Positions 33,016 to 42,672 of a DNA stretch of 64,000 nt are shown here, in pieces (within the stretch, counting starts at the first letter, position 1; each line of letters opens with the position of its first letter). Source of the DNA: Closterium sp. NIES-65 (lineage: Eukaryota; Streptophyta; Zygnematophyceae; Desmidiales; Closteriaceae). A model generated the notes under the pieces. It saw only the letters and a program-made list of their open reading frames with translations. It made no database searches and had not been told where the DNA came from. The stretch covers positions 2,666,001 through 2,730,000 of the forward strand of contig CANXME010002192.1 in NCBI GenBank assembly GCA_948144175.1. Reading direction: 5' to 3'. Position numbers and translations under genes: made by a program.

Positions 33016-34507
33016 AAGTCCACAGGCACCTACGTTGACGAGGTTCCCCCACCCGGGGCGAACATCGTCAGTGGCATGTGGATTTACTGGGTGAAGCGGC
33101 TGCCGGGTTCTCCGCCTGTCTTCAAGGCGCGTTACGTGGCTCGAGATTTTAGACAGCGGCAGGGAGTTGACTACTTTCAAACCTTCTCTCCCACCCCGAA
33201 GATGACCACTCTTCGCGTGCTGCTGCACATAGCCGCTCAGCGTGACTACGAGCTTCACTCTCTTGACTTCAGCACTGCTTTCCTATAGGGCAGCCTGCAC
33301 GAGGAGATCTGGCTGCGCCGCCCTCCAGGCTTCACTGGGTCATTTCCTCCCGGTACCCAGTGGAGCCTCCGGCGGCCAGTCTACGGTCTCCGCCAGGCTC
33401 CCCGCAAGTGGCACGACACACTGAGGACTACGCTTGCGGCTCTTGGGTTTGCTCCTTCTACTCCTGACCCGTCACTGTTTCTACGCACCGACACCTCACT
33501 GCTGCCGTTCTACATCCTCGTGTACGTTGACGACTTGGTCTTTGCTACTGGTGACACTGCTGGACTCGCTCACGTAAAGTCGAAGCTGCAGAAGAGACAC
33601 ATGTGCACAGACCTGGGTGAGCTGCACAGCTATCTTGGCTTGCAGATCACCCGGGACAGAGCACGGCGCACCATTACCTTGACTCAATCACACATGGTGC
33701 AGCAGGTCCTTCAGCGCTTCGGCTTCACGTACTCCTCGCCTCAGGCCACTCCTCTGTCTACTCGCCACTCGCTCTCAGCTCTGCCTTCGGATGAGTTCGT
33801 AGAGCCGAGTGGCCTGTACCTATAGCTTGTTGGCTGCCTCATGTACATGATGACCTGCACTTGTCCTGACCTAGCATACCCTCTTAGCATCTTGGCACGC
33901 TATGTTGCTCCTGGGAGACACAGACCAGAGCACATGGGTGCTGCGAAGAGGGTGTTGCGCTACTTGTGCAGTATGTCGGGGATGGGGCTAGTGCTTGGAG
34001 GGCGGAGTTTAGTGGTCCTCACTGGTCACGCAGACGCTTCTTGGGCTGACGACTTGGGTACGCAGCGGTCGTCACAAGGCTACACCTTCAGCCTTGGTTC
34101 CGGCTCTGTTTCGTGGCGGTCTACCCGCTCGTCTTCTGTTCTCGGCTCTAGCTGTGAGGCCGAGATCTACGCAGGGGCCATGGCTGCACAGGAGTTACGC
34201 TGGCTCACCTACCTGCTGACCGACCTGGGAGAGCCGCCTCATTCTCCTGCAAATCTGTGAAGTAGACAACAAGGCCATGCTGGCCTTGTGTCGGGAGCAC
34301 AGACTGGAGCACAGAACGAAGCACATTGCTCTTCGCTACTTCCTTGCTCGTGAGCTGCAGCAGCGTGGTAAGCTGCGCCTTGCTTACGTGGCCTCTCAGG
34401 CCAACACTGCTGATATCTTTACCAAGGCATTTCAGCCTTGTGATCATCAACGCTTTTTTACGATTCTAGGTCTTGTGCTTACTTGGCCTTACTTGCTTAC
34501 TTCTTGA
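33016..34507 (+). pseudogene. pol: E4 reverse transcriptase and RNase H
   Basis: RT motifs: WIYWVKRLPGSPPVFKARYV, RQRQGVDYFQTFSPTPKM, LDFSTAFL then TAG 33,286, EEIWLRRPPGFTGSF, and YVDDLVFATGD. Another TAG is at 33,823. RNase H from 33,841 has TGHADASWADD, CEAEIYAGAM, a frame change at 34,255, then ALCREHRLEHRTKHIALRYF to 34,507. Confidence 0.85.
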
Positions 34508-34703
34508 CCTTGTACTGTGATCTATATATACTTGCACTTGCTTGTTTACCTTTGTATATATGATCCTGCATGTGAACTGGCCTTGTGGCCTTTGAACCGG
34601 TGCTTGGAATGTGTGGTGACGTTGTGATCCACCCTGAGCTTGTTGTGCTTTGCTTGACAAGTCTTGTGACCTCTTGTTCTCTCCGACTTTGCCTATGGGG
34701 GTG

Positions 34704-34827
34704 TGTGAAACTTATATGCTATAGTCTATCTAGGCTGTAGTGGGGTAGACACTATGGGGTACAGTTTCCTAGGGTTTCATATTTGTACCCAACTCATTGC
34801 CTAGTCATTCATCCCTCATTCTTCACA
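34704..34827 (+). repeat. E4 3' LTR
   Basis: 124 bases, TGTGAAACTT...TTCTTCACA, after the purine tract ATGGGGGTG. Confidence 0.95.
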
Positions 34828-35129
34828 GCATTAGATGGGGTAATGATGCTTGTGATAGAGAGAGTTTATTTTGGATTTGGTTGAATCAATGACACGGCTC
34901 CAACCAGAGAGAGATCAAAGGTGCCCCTTAGCAGATGGTGAGGTGGTCATTGCAATAAACAGATCTTAGAAACACAAAGACAGTCTATTAGATAGGGCAA
35001 TGATGCTTGTGATAAAGAGAGTTTATATTTGATTTGGTTGGATCAATGACATGGCTCAAACTTGAGGGAGATCAATGGTGCCCCTTAGCAGATGGTGAGA
35101 TGGTGGTTGCAATAAACCTAAGAGAGCTG

Positions 35130-35406
35130 ATCAATGGTGGCACAAGCCTCAAAGAGCAGATCAATGGTTCTCCTAAGCAGCCGTGCAACATCCCCCTAGT
35201 CCTGCCCAGCAAAGTCAGCGATGAGCGGTCGCCACATCACACCTTGTGCCCATGCCACCAACACTCCAGCAAACTGCGCGTCCAGGTCAGCAGGGATTGC
35301 CACGTTGGCAGCTAGTTAGAGCTCCATCAGCCAATCACGGCGCTCCTCGGCCTTGTAAACCCACCCATGCACCTCCCGGGAGGGCTAGTAGGGGAAGGAG
35401 GGCGAA
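35130..35406 (-). pseudogene. ISE2-like exon c relic, first copy
   Basis: Minus-strand frame: SSPSFPY-stop-PSREVHGWVYKAEERR then DWLMEL-stop-LAANVAIPADLDAQFAG, VLVAWAQG, LIADFAGQD-stop-GDVARLLRRTIDLL. It matches exon c at 51,320-51,578 and the land-plant ISE2 text CLDVQFSGMVEAWA and GDLARLLRRTIDLL. Three in-frame TAA/TAG codons make it a pseudogene. A 24-27-bp tandem duplication has also altered its 3' end. Confidence 0.8.
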
Positions 35407-35781
35407 CTGGCCGAGGGGAGGGGATGGGAAGGAGGGGTGAGACCAAGGGCGAGGCAAAAGGGCAGGGCGTAAGGGTTAGGGAAAATAGGAGAGCAAGTAC
35501 TCCTGACATGATTGTGGCCTTGCTGCCCTTTCCATCCCACTCCTCACCCTCACTACCTCTCGTCAATCTCACCGCCACTCCTCATCCTTACTGCTACTCC
35601 TCACCCCCACTTCAACTCCTCTTCACTGCTTCCCCTTATGCATGTGCTCCCATTTCCCCCACTAGGTGAGCTGAATAAAAGTTACACCACCTCCCTGCCC
35701 TGCTTCCCCGAATCACACACCTGCTCACTTGCCCTTGGTTTCCCTAATGCCACTCCTCACTTGCGGTCACCTATGCGTATG

Positions 35782-36126
35782 TGTCAGAGGTCCATTGGAG
35801 ATCCCCGATTGATCCTAGGGAAGGGTTACAGGCACGTTGGCCTGGGGGTTTATGGGCGCACTGACCCGCTACTTAACAAGCCCTTTTATCCCAATGGTCT
35901 AGTGGTTGGGATTCTGACATGGTATCAGAGCGAAGGTCTCGGGTTCGAATCCCAGTGTGTGCACCTCGGGCATCTCAGTGCGGCGGGGTGTCAGAGGTCC
36001 ACTGGAGATCCCCGATTGATCCTAGGGAAGGGTTACAGGCACGTTGGCCTGGGGAGTTATGGGCGCACTGACCCGCTACTTAATAAGCCCTTTTATCCCA
36101 ATGGTCTAGTGGTTGGGATTCTGAGA
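35782..36126 (+). mobile_element. TRIM-like miniature LTR element, copy 1
   Basis: Two 138-bp direct terminal repeats (35,782-35,919 and 35,989-36,126; TGTCAGAGGTCC...GATTCTGACA) flank only 69 bases. The internal part begins TGGTATCAGAGC, a perfect copia-type Met-tRNA primer site, and ends in GGCGGGGTG, a purine tract. GTATG before and GCATG after are a near-perfect 5-bp target duplication. The tandem paralogue at about 37,238-37,250 has the unoccupied sequence GCGTATGTGCATGC. Non-coding; such elements move with proteins of other LTR elements. Confidence 0.85.
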
Positions 36127-36589
36127 GCATGTGCATGCTTTTAGGCATCAGGTGACGATTTGTTTTGTCTGCCCCCGATGCTACCGCCACCCCTCACCTA
36201 GCGTGTAAGCCCTTCTGTCACTCCCAGCCCTCACATGTTGTCAGGTAATGCAGTGACATGGGGTTGGAAATTGAGATTGAGAGAAAGGTTGGTGTGACTG
36301 TTTGCTTTAGGTTTCGTGCGACTGATATCTGGCGATTGTGTTCATGTCGCATTTCAACCCGGGTAACTTTGGCAAACCAAGACTGTAGCATGCGAAGCAG
36401 GTCAATGTGTCTCGACACTTCTTTAGTTCGTCGGCCAATCGGGTCTTTAAGATAGGGCAATGATGCTTGTGATAAAGAGAGTTTATATTTGATTTGGTTG
36501 GATCAATGACATGGCTCAAACTTGAGGGAGATCAATGGTGCCCCTTAGCAGATGGTGAGATGGTGGTTGCAATAAACCTAAGAGAGCTG

Positions 36590-36866
36590 ATCAATGGTGG
36601 CACAAGCCTCAGAGAGCAGATCAATGGTTCTCCTAAGCAGCCGCGCAACATCCCCCTAGTCCAGCCCAGCACAATCAGTGATGAGCGGTCCCCTCGTCAC
36701 ACCTTGTGCCCATGCCACCAACACTCCAGCGAACTGCGCGTCCATGTCAGCAGGGATTGGCACGTTGGCAGCTAGCTAGAGCTGCATCAGCCAATCACGG
36801 CGCTCCTCGGCCTTGTAAACCCACCCATGCACCTCCCGAGAGGGCTAGTAGGGGAAGGAAGGCGAA
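36590..36866 (-). pseudogene. ISE2-like exon c relic, second copy
   Basis: It is the tandem twin of 35,130-35,406, with the same two internal stops (LMQL-stop-LAANV and GLD-stop-GDVARLL). The stops arose before the tandem duplication, so the duplication copied an already dead exon. Confidence 0.8.
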
Positions 36867-37648
36867 CTGGCCGAGGGGAGGGGATGGGAAGGAGGGGTGA
36901 GACCAAGGGCGAGGCAAAAGGGCAGGGCGTAAGGGTTAGGGAAAATGGGAGAGCAAGTACTCCTGACATGATTGTGGCGTTGCTGCCCTTTCCATCCCAC
37001 TCCTCACCCTCACTACAACTCGTCAATCTCACCGCCACTCCTCATCCTTACTGCTACTCCTCACCCCCACTTCAACTCCTCTTCATTGCTTCCCCTTGCG
37101 CATGTGCTCCCATTTCCCCCACCAGGTGAGCCGAATAACAACTACATCACCTCCCTGCCCTGCTTCCCCAAATCACATAGCTGCTCACTTGCCCTTGTTT
37201 TCCCCAATGCCACTCCTCACTTGCCGTCACCTGTGCGTATGTGCATGCTTTTAGGCATCAGGTGACGATTTGTTTTGTCTGCCCCTGATGCTACCGCCAC
37301 CCCTCACCTAGCGTGTATGCCCTTCTGTCACTCCCAGCCCTCACATGTTGTCGCTTGTGGGCACGCATATGCCATCAGATACCAAAGCAGCACAACACCC
37401 TTCAATGGCCGGTGGAGAGAGGCGCAGGAGGGAGGGGTGACACGTGCCCCTTGCTCCCCTCTGCATTCTGCATATTGCTCCCCTCTGCACTGCCACTGCC
37501 CACTTGGCATCCCCTATTCTTATGCATATGTGCATTGTCAATCCCACCCCTCACATGTTGTCGCATGTGCTCACTCGCATACCCTCAGACACTAGGTGAC
37601 ACATGCCATCTTTCTCAGCATACATTATGCCTCACCTACCATTGCCTA

Positions 37649-37772
37649 TATGCATGCGCATGCCTTCAGACACCAGAGCAGTGCAACACCTCGCAATGTC
37701 TATGGGAGAGAGGCACTAGAGGGAGGGGTGTGAGAGCGCCACCGCGATCCACATCTCGTTCACCCCTCGCAC
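37649..37772 (-). pseudogene. ISE2-like exon b relic, copy B
   Basis: It reads VRGVNEMWIAVALSHPSL then TAG, then CLSPIDIARCCTALVSEGM. It is the counterpart of 5,279-5,402, where the stop is Gln, so the stop arose after the inversion (CAG to TAG). A CGCAG acceptor is still present at 37,773-37,777. Confidence 0.65.
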
Positions 37773-37979
37773 CTGCGTGCAGAGGAGAGGGAGGAGAATA
37801 TTTGGCCTCCCGACCCCGCAGTTGAGTGCTTTCCGCGTTACCTTGCTTTAGCAACAGCCTCCGAGCCCCTGCTCAGCCGATGCACAAACGCCACTCACCC
37901 AAAAATATTTGCACTGTGCAGCATAGCCATTGGTGTCATCCTCGCTCCTCCCCTTTTTTGGCGCCAACAATACCATTAC

Positions 37980-38950
37980 CTCCACCCTCCCATGCCGCAT
38001 AGCCTCGGCGGAGGCCACCCTGCCTATCGAGGCCCTCGACCTCGTGCCCCGCTTACGGGAAGGGGAGGAGCAAACCTACATCCAACGCTTCATCTCCCTC
38101 CATGTGCAGGTGGCCCACTTCGCTGACGCCTGGGGGAAAGGCGGAAGCTGGCCGTGAACCCCCTCTGAGGCAACACCCAGCGCCTCCAATCGCTCCTCGA
38201 CCTGGAAGCTGGGGACTGGCTCACGTCCATCCCCCTTTCCAAATCCCACCGCATGGCTGCCCCCCCTTCGCATCTGTGGATGCATTCCACCTGGGGCTGC
38301 CGCCACTGTTGTCTGGCTGTTGTGATTGCAACAATTATTTTGGACAAGACAAAGATTATCGACACACGCCTCCCAAACCACCTCCTTCAATATGGAGCTG
38401 GGTAAGGGCGCACCAGGTCCCACCATGCACTCTGCAACGAGTGTGGCCAAGGCGACCTTTGATTCGACTCAAATCACATCGCAAAAGAAGAGGGATTCGC
38501 AGTGCAGTTGGAACCTTATACAAGCCGGTGGAGGGCTTGAAGGCGGACTTAGCCATTAGGCACCCAGACTCGGGGGCGGTATGGCTGTGTGACATGACAC
38601 GTACCGACGCTATCTCACCCCGATCCGACTGCGAGACGGGCCGTGGGTTGGGCAACATCCGTTGCAGCACGGGCGGCACGGTTTGCATGTGTGTGCTTCT
38701 GACAATGGCAGTGGAGACTTACAGGTACCACTCACTTGGAGTGCTCAATTTCATCCGACTTTGTGCCAAAATGGTAGGAAAGAGGTTGCACAACGCTGAG
38801 CCGACCTCACGGGAGGCCATGAATTTGTACCATTCTTACCATCAATGATGGTTCGCCATGCTACAGGGTGCCAAACCCAACGCCCTCATTGCCAAGAACC
38901 GTACGGCCTTTGAGGTCGAGGTTCGAGCCTTTGCTCGAGCGGCCGTAGTC
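37980..38950 (+). pseudogene. LINE-like retroelement remnant, inverted copy
   Basis: Plus-strand counterpart of 4,140-5,060, with more text readable. EATLPIEALDLVPRLREGEE and AHFADAWGKG come first, a frame change gives LEAGDWLTSIPLSKSHRM, then FHLGLPPLL, a scrambled Cys-containing part, EGLKADLAIRHPDSGAVWLC, YRYHSLGVLNFIRLCAKMVG and KRLHNAEPTSREAM. The region resembles the post-RT part of LINE polymerases (Cys/His patch and nuclease-like R/KADL...D segment). There is no RT core, and the assignment is inference. Confidence 0.45.
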
Positions 38951-39452
38951 AGCTTGCTTTGCTTACATTCCTAAAAATCATAGTGTGCTGTATCGACCGC
39001 TTATTCTAACGAAGGACCTTCTAGGAGAACCAGCGCTATGCATGGACGGGAGTGAAGGGTGGAGGAGAACCGGCACTATGCATGGACGGGAGTGAGGGGT
39101 GGAAGAGAACTCACAACCTATTGATTGGACTCAACTCACGACCCGTTGGTTGCATTCAAATCACAACCCGTCGATTGCACTCAACTCACAACCCGTTGAT
39201 TGCACTCCACACACACGTGAACCGGGGGCTAAGGGGTGACAAGATGTAACATGGACGAAACGAAATCTACCATGACAGTTACCACTGGTCCCTGCAGCAT
39301 GCAAGGGGTGAGTTACCTCTTTCCACATCCCCATCAGTCCCACCACCGTACATCAGCTGAGCCAACACATGTGGCACCACCTGAACAAACACCTGTCCCA
39401 CCACCCACACCTGAAAAAAACACCTGATTCACTAGGCCATGACGCTTCTCAC

Positions 39453-39671
39453 CTTAGCAGCAATCTCCCCGAGTGGCATGAGCAAATTTGGGACGGAGAG
39501 ATGGTTGGAGTCATCATGGAGGGAGAGGGGGGGGATGGGGGACCAGCCTTGGGGGAAGTGGATGGCGGAAGTGAGGTGGAGGATGGGTTGTTTGGGTTTG
39601 ATTCGCCACACGCTGAATGTGGGGTGAGGAGTGAAGATCCACGTGGCGGATTGTGATTCGCTTTCTGTGCT
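39453..39671 (-). pseudogene. ISE2-like exon a fragment, copy B
   Basis: Minus-strand counterpart of 3,398-3,615, with HPTFSVWRIKPKQPILHLTS, AIHFPQGWSP and, after a frame slip in a C run, DSNHLSVPNLLMPLGEIAAK. It has the same internal deletion as copy A. Confidence 0.7.
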
Positions 39672-39971
39672 TGAGCCTCTCTCCCATCTTTTCAGACAAT
39701 AGAGCTGGTCTGATCCACGCTAAGTGCACACATCTCAACACGGTACAAGCAAATGGCACCATAATATTCATACAACATCCTGATGATGCATTTCATAGTA
39801 CAGGATTCATACTCAGACTACGGTACGTCCAGGCAGGAGGATTCATCAGTTTGAGCATGCATCCACTCTGAACGCATCCATGCCTATGCATGTACAACAT
39901 GGGTCTCTCTCATTCTCAGCACCATTCGCAGAGCTCCCCGCCTCCTGGCTTCCATTACCACCTGCAGCTGC

Positions 39972-40725
39972 TTAGCACTTGCTCCGAAACATCGGGCACC
40001 CGCAGGCGAAGTTGGTGCTTGCCTTACCACTGTGCACCACACGCCACACAGAGAACACAAGCAATAGATGCTTACTTGAATATGAACAAAATGTTCCAAG
40101 CGCATCAAATCCCACATCTCATGGAGCGAAAAGAGCGGAAAAAACCCCAAGGATGAAGCTACATAGCATGATGCATACTTGCATACACTCGCACGCCGGA
40201 AGGCATAAAGAGATACTTGGAAGGTACACTTACGCTCCATTGTGCATTGAGACAGTGTCCCCATCGCCAAACGCCCACACAATGTTGTTGTCGTTGTCAG
40301 CCTTCACCTTCAGCGATGCCCCATCGCCCTTGTTCTTCGTGAACCTGGTGTGAAGAGTGGTGGAACAGGTGGGGATAGGTGAGAAGATGGTGAGCAATCA
40401 AATGAAAGATCGTGAGAGATAGTGGAGAAGGAGAGAGGGAGAGTGCTACGCCTGTGGGGCTTATATATGAAGGCATATGGGTGGGAGAGGGGTAAAGAGC
40501 GCCAACAAGGCAGCTGAAGGACAAGAATATAATTCATGAACGACTGAACTTACGGCGAGAGCGCCTACAACGAGGGGACTTACAATGAGGGATCTGAGAA
40601 CGAGGGAAACTCCATATTCAAGAGCACAACGCATTGCTTACTTCATAGTGACCTTGCCACCAGACGTGGAGATCGAGCCCGATCCGACGGTCCACGACGC
40701 ATCGTCCGCCGATGACTGCCCGACG
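39972..40725 (-). pseudogene. DOMON gene, truncated inverted copy
   Basis: Counterpart exons are 40,642-40,725 (last third of exon 2), 40,234-40,344 (exon 3, same 111 bases, open) and 39,972-40,029 (exon 4, AGKASTNFACGCPMFRSKC then TAA). Splice sites GTAAGC, CAG, GTAAGT and CAG are retained. The copy lacks the signal peptide exon and the first two thirds of exon 2, replaced by unrelated sequence at 40,726. The remaining exons have no stops, suggesting recent duplication or constraint until recently. It cannot make a secreted DOMON protein. Confidence 0.8.
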
Positions 40726-42328
40726 TGAGTTAAAGGGAATTGCTGAAGAAACCGAATTGCGTGTAAAACTTCTTCAATAACGATTTTGACCGCCGTCAAC
40801 TACAGCGCGCGCGTCGCCTTGTTCTGGAATGAAAATTCGGCGTGTCAAATCGTGAGTACGTTACAACATATTTAATTATGGGTGATACATATCACCAACG
40901 CGATCGAAAACGCACAGCGAAAAAAAATATTACCCATTCGGAAACGGATGCGCCTCGTGAGGCATCAACCCTAAATACCAGGAAGGACCCCTTTTTTAGG
41001 TTTGAACCATCCCAAAACTGCATCCAGATTCCCTATGGGTTTTAGTTTTTTTTGCTGCCCTAAGAGTTCCCAGCAGATTCTGCTCGCTAAACGACACGTG
41101 AGCGAAAAAGCTAGCCAGTGCATGCCACTAGTAACAGAATTACGTGCAACAAACGAGACCTCTCTGTTAATATATTTTTGTGCAGCGGTTTGGTAATTTC
41201 CGGGCCTCTCGGCCCTTGGTCGATCACCCCTCTGGCACTGTTCGGCCCCTGCATGATCTTTTCCCGAGAAGATGCGTGCTTCTAGTGCGTTGGGGAGCAT
41301 TCTTAAGGAGAGTGTGTTGGGTAAAGTACATACTATAATCACCGACCTATCCTACCCTACGTAAAGGCGCTTTTCTTTTGGCCAAAAATGGCCTTCGCGT
41401 ATTTTTCCATCCGCACCAGTGGTGCGTCGATTCAAGTTGGGCATTGTCTGAAGCTGGGCGCATCAAGAAAACCGAGAAAAATTGGAGAACAACACTTTTG
41501 TGACACTGTACCATAACCGCCCGTTTGTTCCAAGCCATTTCCACTCCAGGCAAATGGTTCGCACCACTGGTGCGACCTCTCCATGTGGAATCACCTCCGC
41601 ACCACTGATGCGGGGGTTGCTGATTTTTTTTGGCTAATTTCTTGTCTCTATGCGTCAACACCCAGTTCGTTTGCTATTTTTTCGCCAGACCGTGTCAAAA
41701 AGGGCAGACCCGAGTTTGGCTGAGCTGTTTAAACGAGAATTTTACCTCGGTTAAAACTGGACCTTCATGTGTTGCCAAGTCAACCAAAAGGGCACCTGAA
41801 GTTATTGCAAAGTTTATCAATCCCCCCCCAACGTTGCAGCGACAAGAACTATAGCAGAACAGCGCCGAAGAAACACACGTATTGCGGTCGACACAAATGA
41901 ACGAATGTGTCCATCAACGAATGGGACGTGGTTGTATGAAAGAGTGAGACGCGGCTTGGTTACGTCAGAATGTCAACACTGCTTTTCTGGTCGGTGGCCA
42001 AGCTGGGGAAAAGAAACTCACTAAAAGACCATGGTTATGTGAATCGCAGTCGTAGAAGCAGCATTGTTCTTGCAGTTTCAAACATAGAAATCACAGCAGC
42101 AATGTTCTTGCAGTTTCAAACATAGAAATCACTATGATCCGAGTATTCAGTTGTAATCCAGACACGCAAAAACAGCTGAAGATATATATATATATATGTA
42201 TATATAAATGTATATATATTATAATTACAGTACTATGTACATCTCCTAATTCTCTCCGCATGTGCTTTGCGCAACCAGGGGTTTTGTGATATACAAATAT
42301 TTACAGTTCTAGGCTACTAGCACGCACC
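40726..42328. other. Non-coding region between DOMON copy B and E5
   Basis: No gene is recognised. It holds the inverted partner of bases 40-300 (about 41,268-41,300 and 41,880-41,985). A motif of the type CACTGGTGCG/CACCAGTGGTGCG appears three times at 41,415-41,610. A duplicated 50-base unit (TTGTTCTTGCAGTTTCAAACATAG) is at 42,065-42,130. The last 60 bases are the original 3' flank of BAG copy B. Confidence 0.45.
42183..42225. repeat. TA-rich microsatellite
   Basis: TATATATA tracts broken by TGTA and AAATG, in the flank left of E5. Confidence 0.8.
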
Positions 42329-42464
42329 TGTGGAGAATAGAGCGAGAATGAATGAACTATGAGTGAAGTGAGTACAAATGGCAAAACCCTAATTGGGTTG
42401 TACCCCCTATGGTATACCCCACTGTAGCCTACACAACAGCATAAGCTACATATATGTTCTGACA
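42329..42464 (-). repeat. E5 3' LTR
   Basis: 136 bases. On the minus strand it starts TGTCAGAACATATATG and ends TATTCTCCACA, after the purine tract ATGGGGGTG. Confidence 0.95.
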
Positions 42465-42672
42465 CACCCCCATAGGCAAAGTGGGGGAGAAAAAGGGGTC
42501 ACAAGACCAGTCAAGCAAAGCAAAGCAAAGCTCAGGGTGGATCACAAAGTCACCACACAGTCCGAGCACAAGAGCAAGGCCACAAGGCCAGTTCACATGC
42601 AGGAGTACACACATATATATATAAAGCTAGACAAGCAAGAGCAGGTATATATATGTGACATTACAAGTAAAG

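Larger units (their letters stand above)
28043..34827 (+). mobile_element. Ty1/copia retrotransposon E4 (no Gag domain), TSD GCATT
   Basis: 6,785 bases between 124-bp LTRs that differ at three positions by eye. GCATT flanks both sides (28,038-28,042; 34,828-34,832). It is inserted in the intron between exons c and d of an ISE2 relic. Stops: TAG 29,827, TGA 31,612, TAG 33,013, TAG 33,286, TAG 33,823; frame changes in the linker and at 34,255. Two of these stops are shared with E2 and one with E5. Confidence 0.95.
34833..37352 (-). repeat. Tandemly duplicated ISE2 relic segment
   Basis: Two direct copies, 34,987-36,241 (including a 345-bp TRIM) and 36,446-37,352, are about 1,460 bases apart and very similar. 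A third, short partial unit is at 34,833-34,985. Without the TRIM the copies are both about 905 bases. The 200-bp dispersed repeat (36,247-36,446) lies between them. Confidence 0.85.
37466..40725 (-). repeat. Inverted segmental duplication, copy B
   Basis: Reverse-complement counterpart of 2,345-5,606. At the 40,725 end it stops in the middle of DOMON exon 2 at a clean junction with unrelated sequence. At the lower end it runs on into more ISE2-type intron sequence, beyond the point at which copy A is cut by E1. Confidence 0.85.

Noticed and set aside
35895..35960. A possible tRNA gene (A-box and B-box with TTCGAAT)
   Set aside because: No cloverleaf can be drawn with a proper acceptor or anticodon arm, and the segment is the LTR/primer-site junction of the TRIM.
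37313..37825. Cys/His-rich ORF of 170 codons at 37.3-37.8 kb
   Set aside because: It crosses repeated ISE2 intron sequence and the exon b relic on the opposite strand; the Cys/His pattern has no regular finger spacing.
41347..41661. Short ORFs on both strands at 40.8-41.9 kb
   Set aside because: No recognisable domain, no codon bias and no paralogue at protein level.
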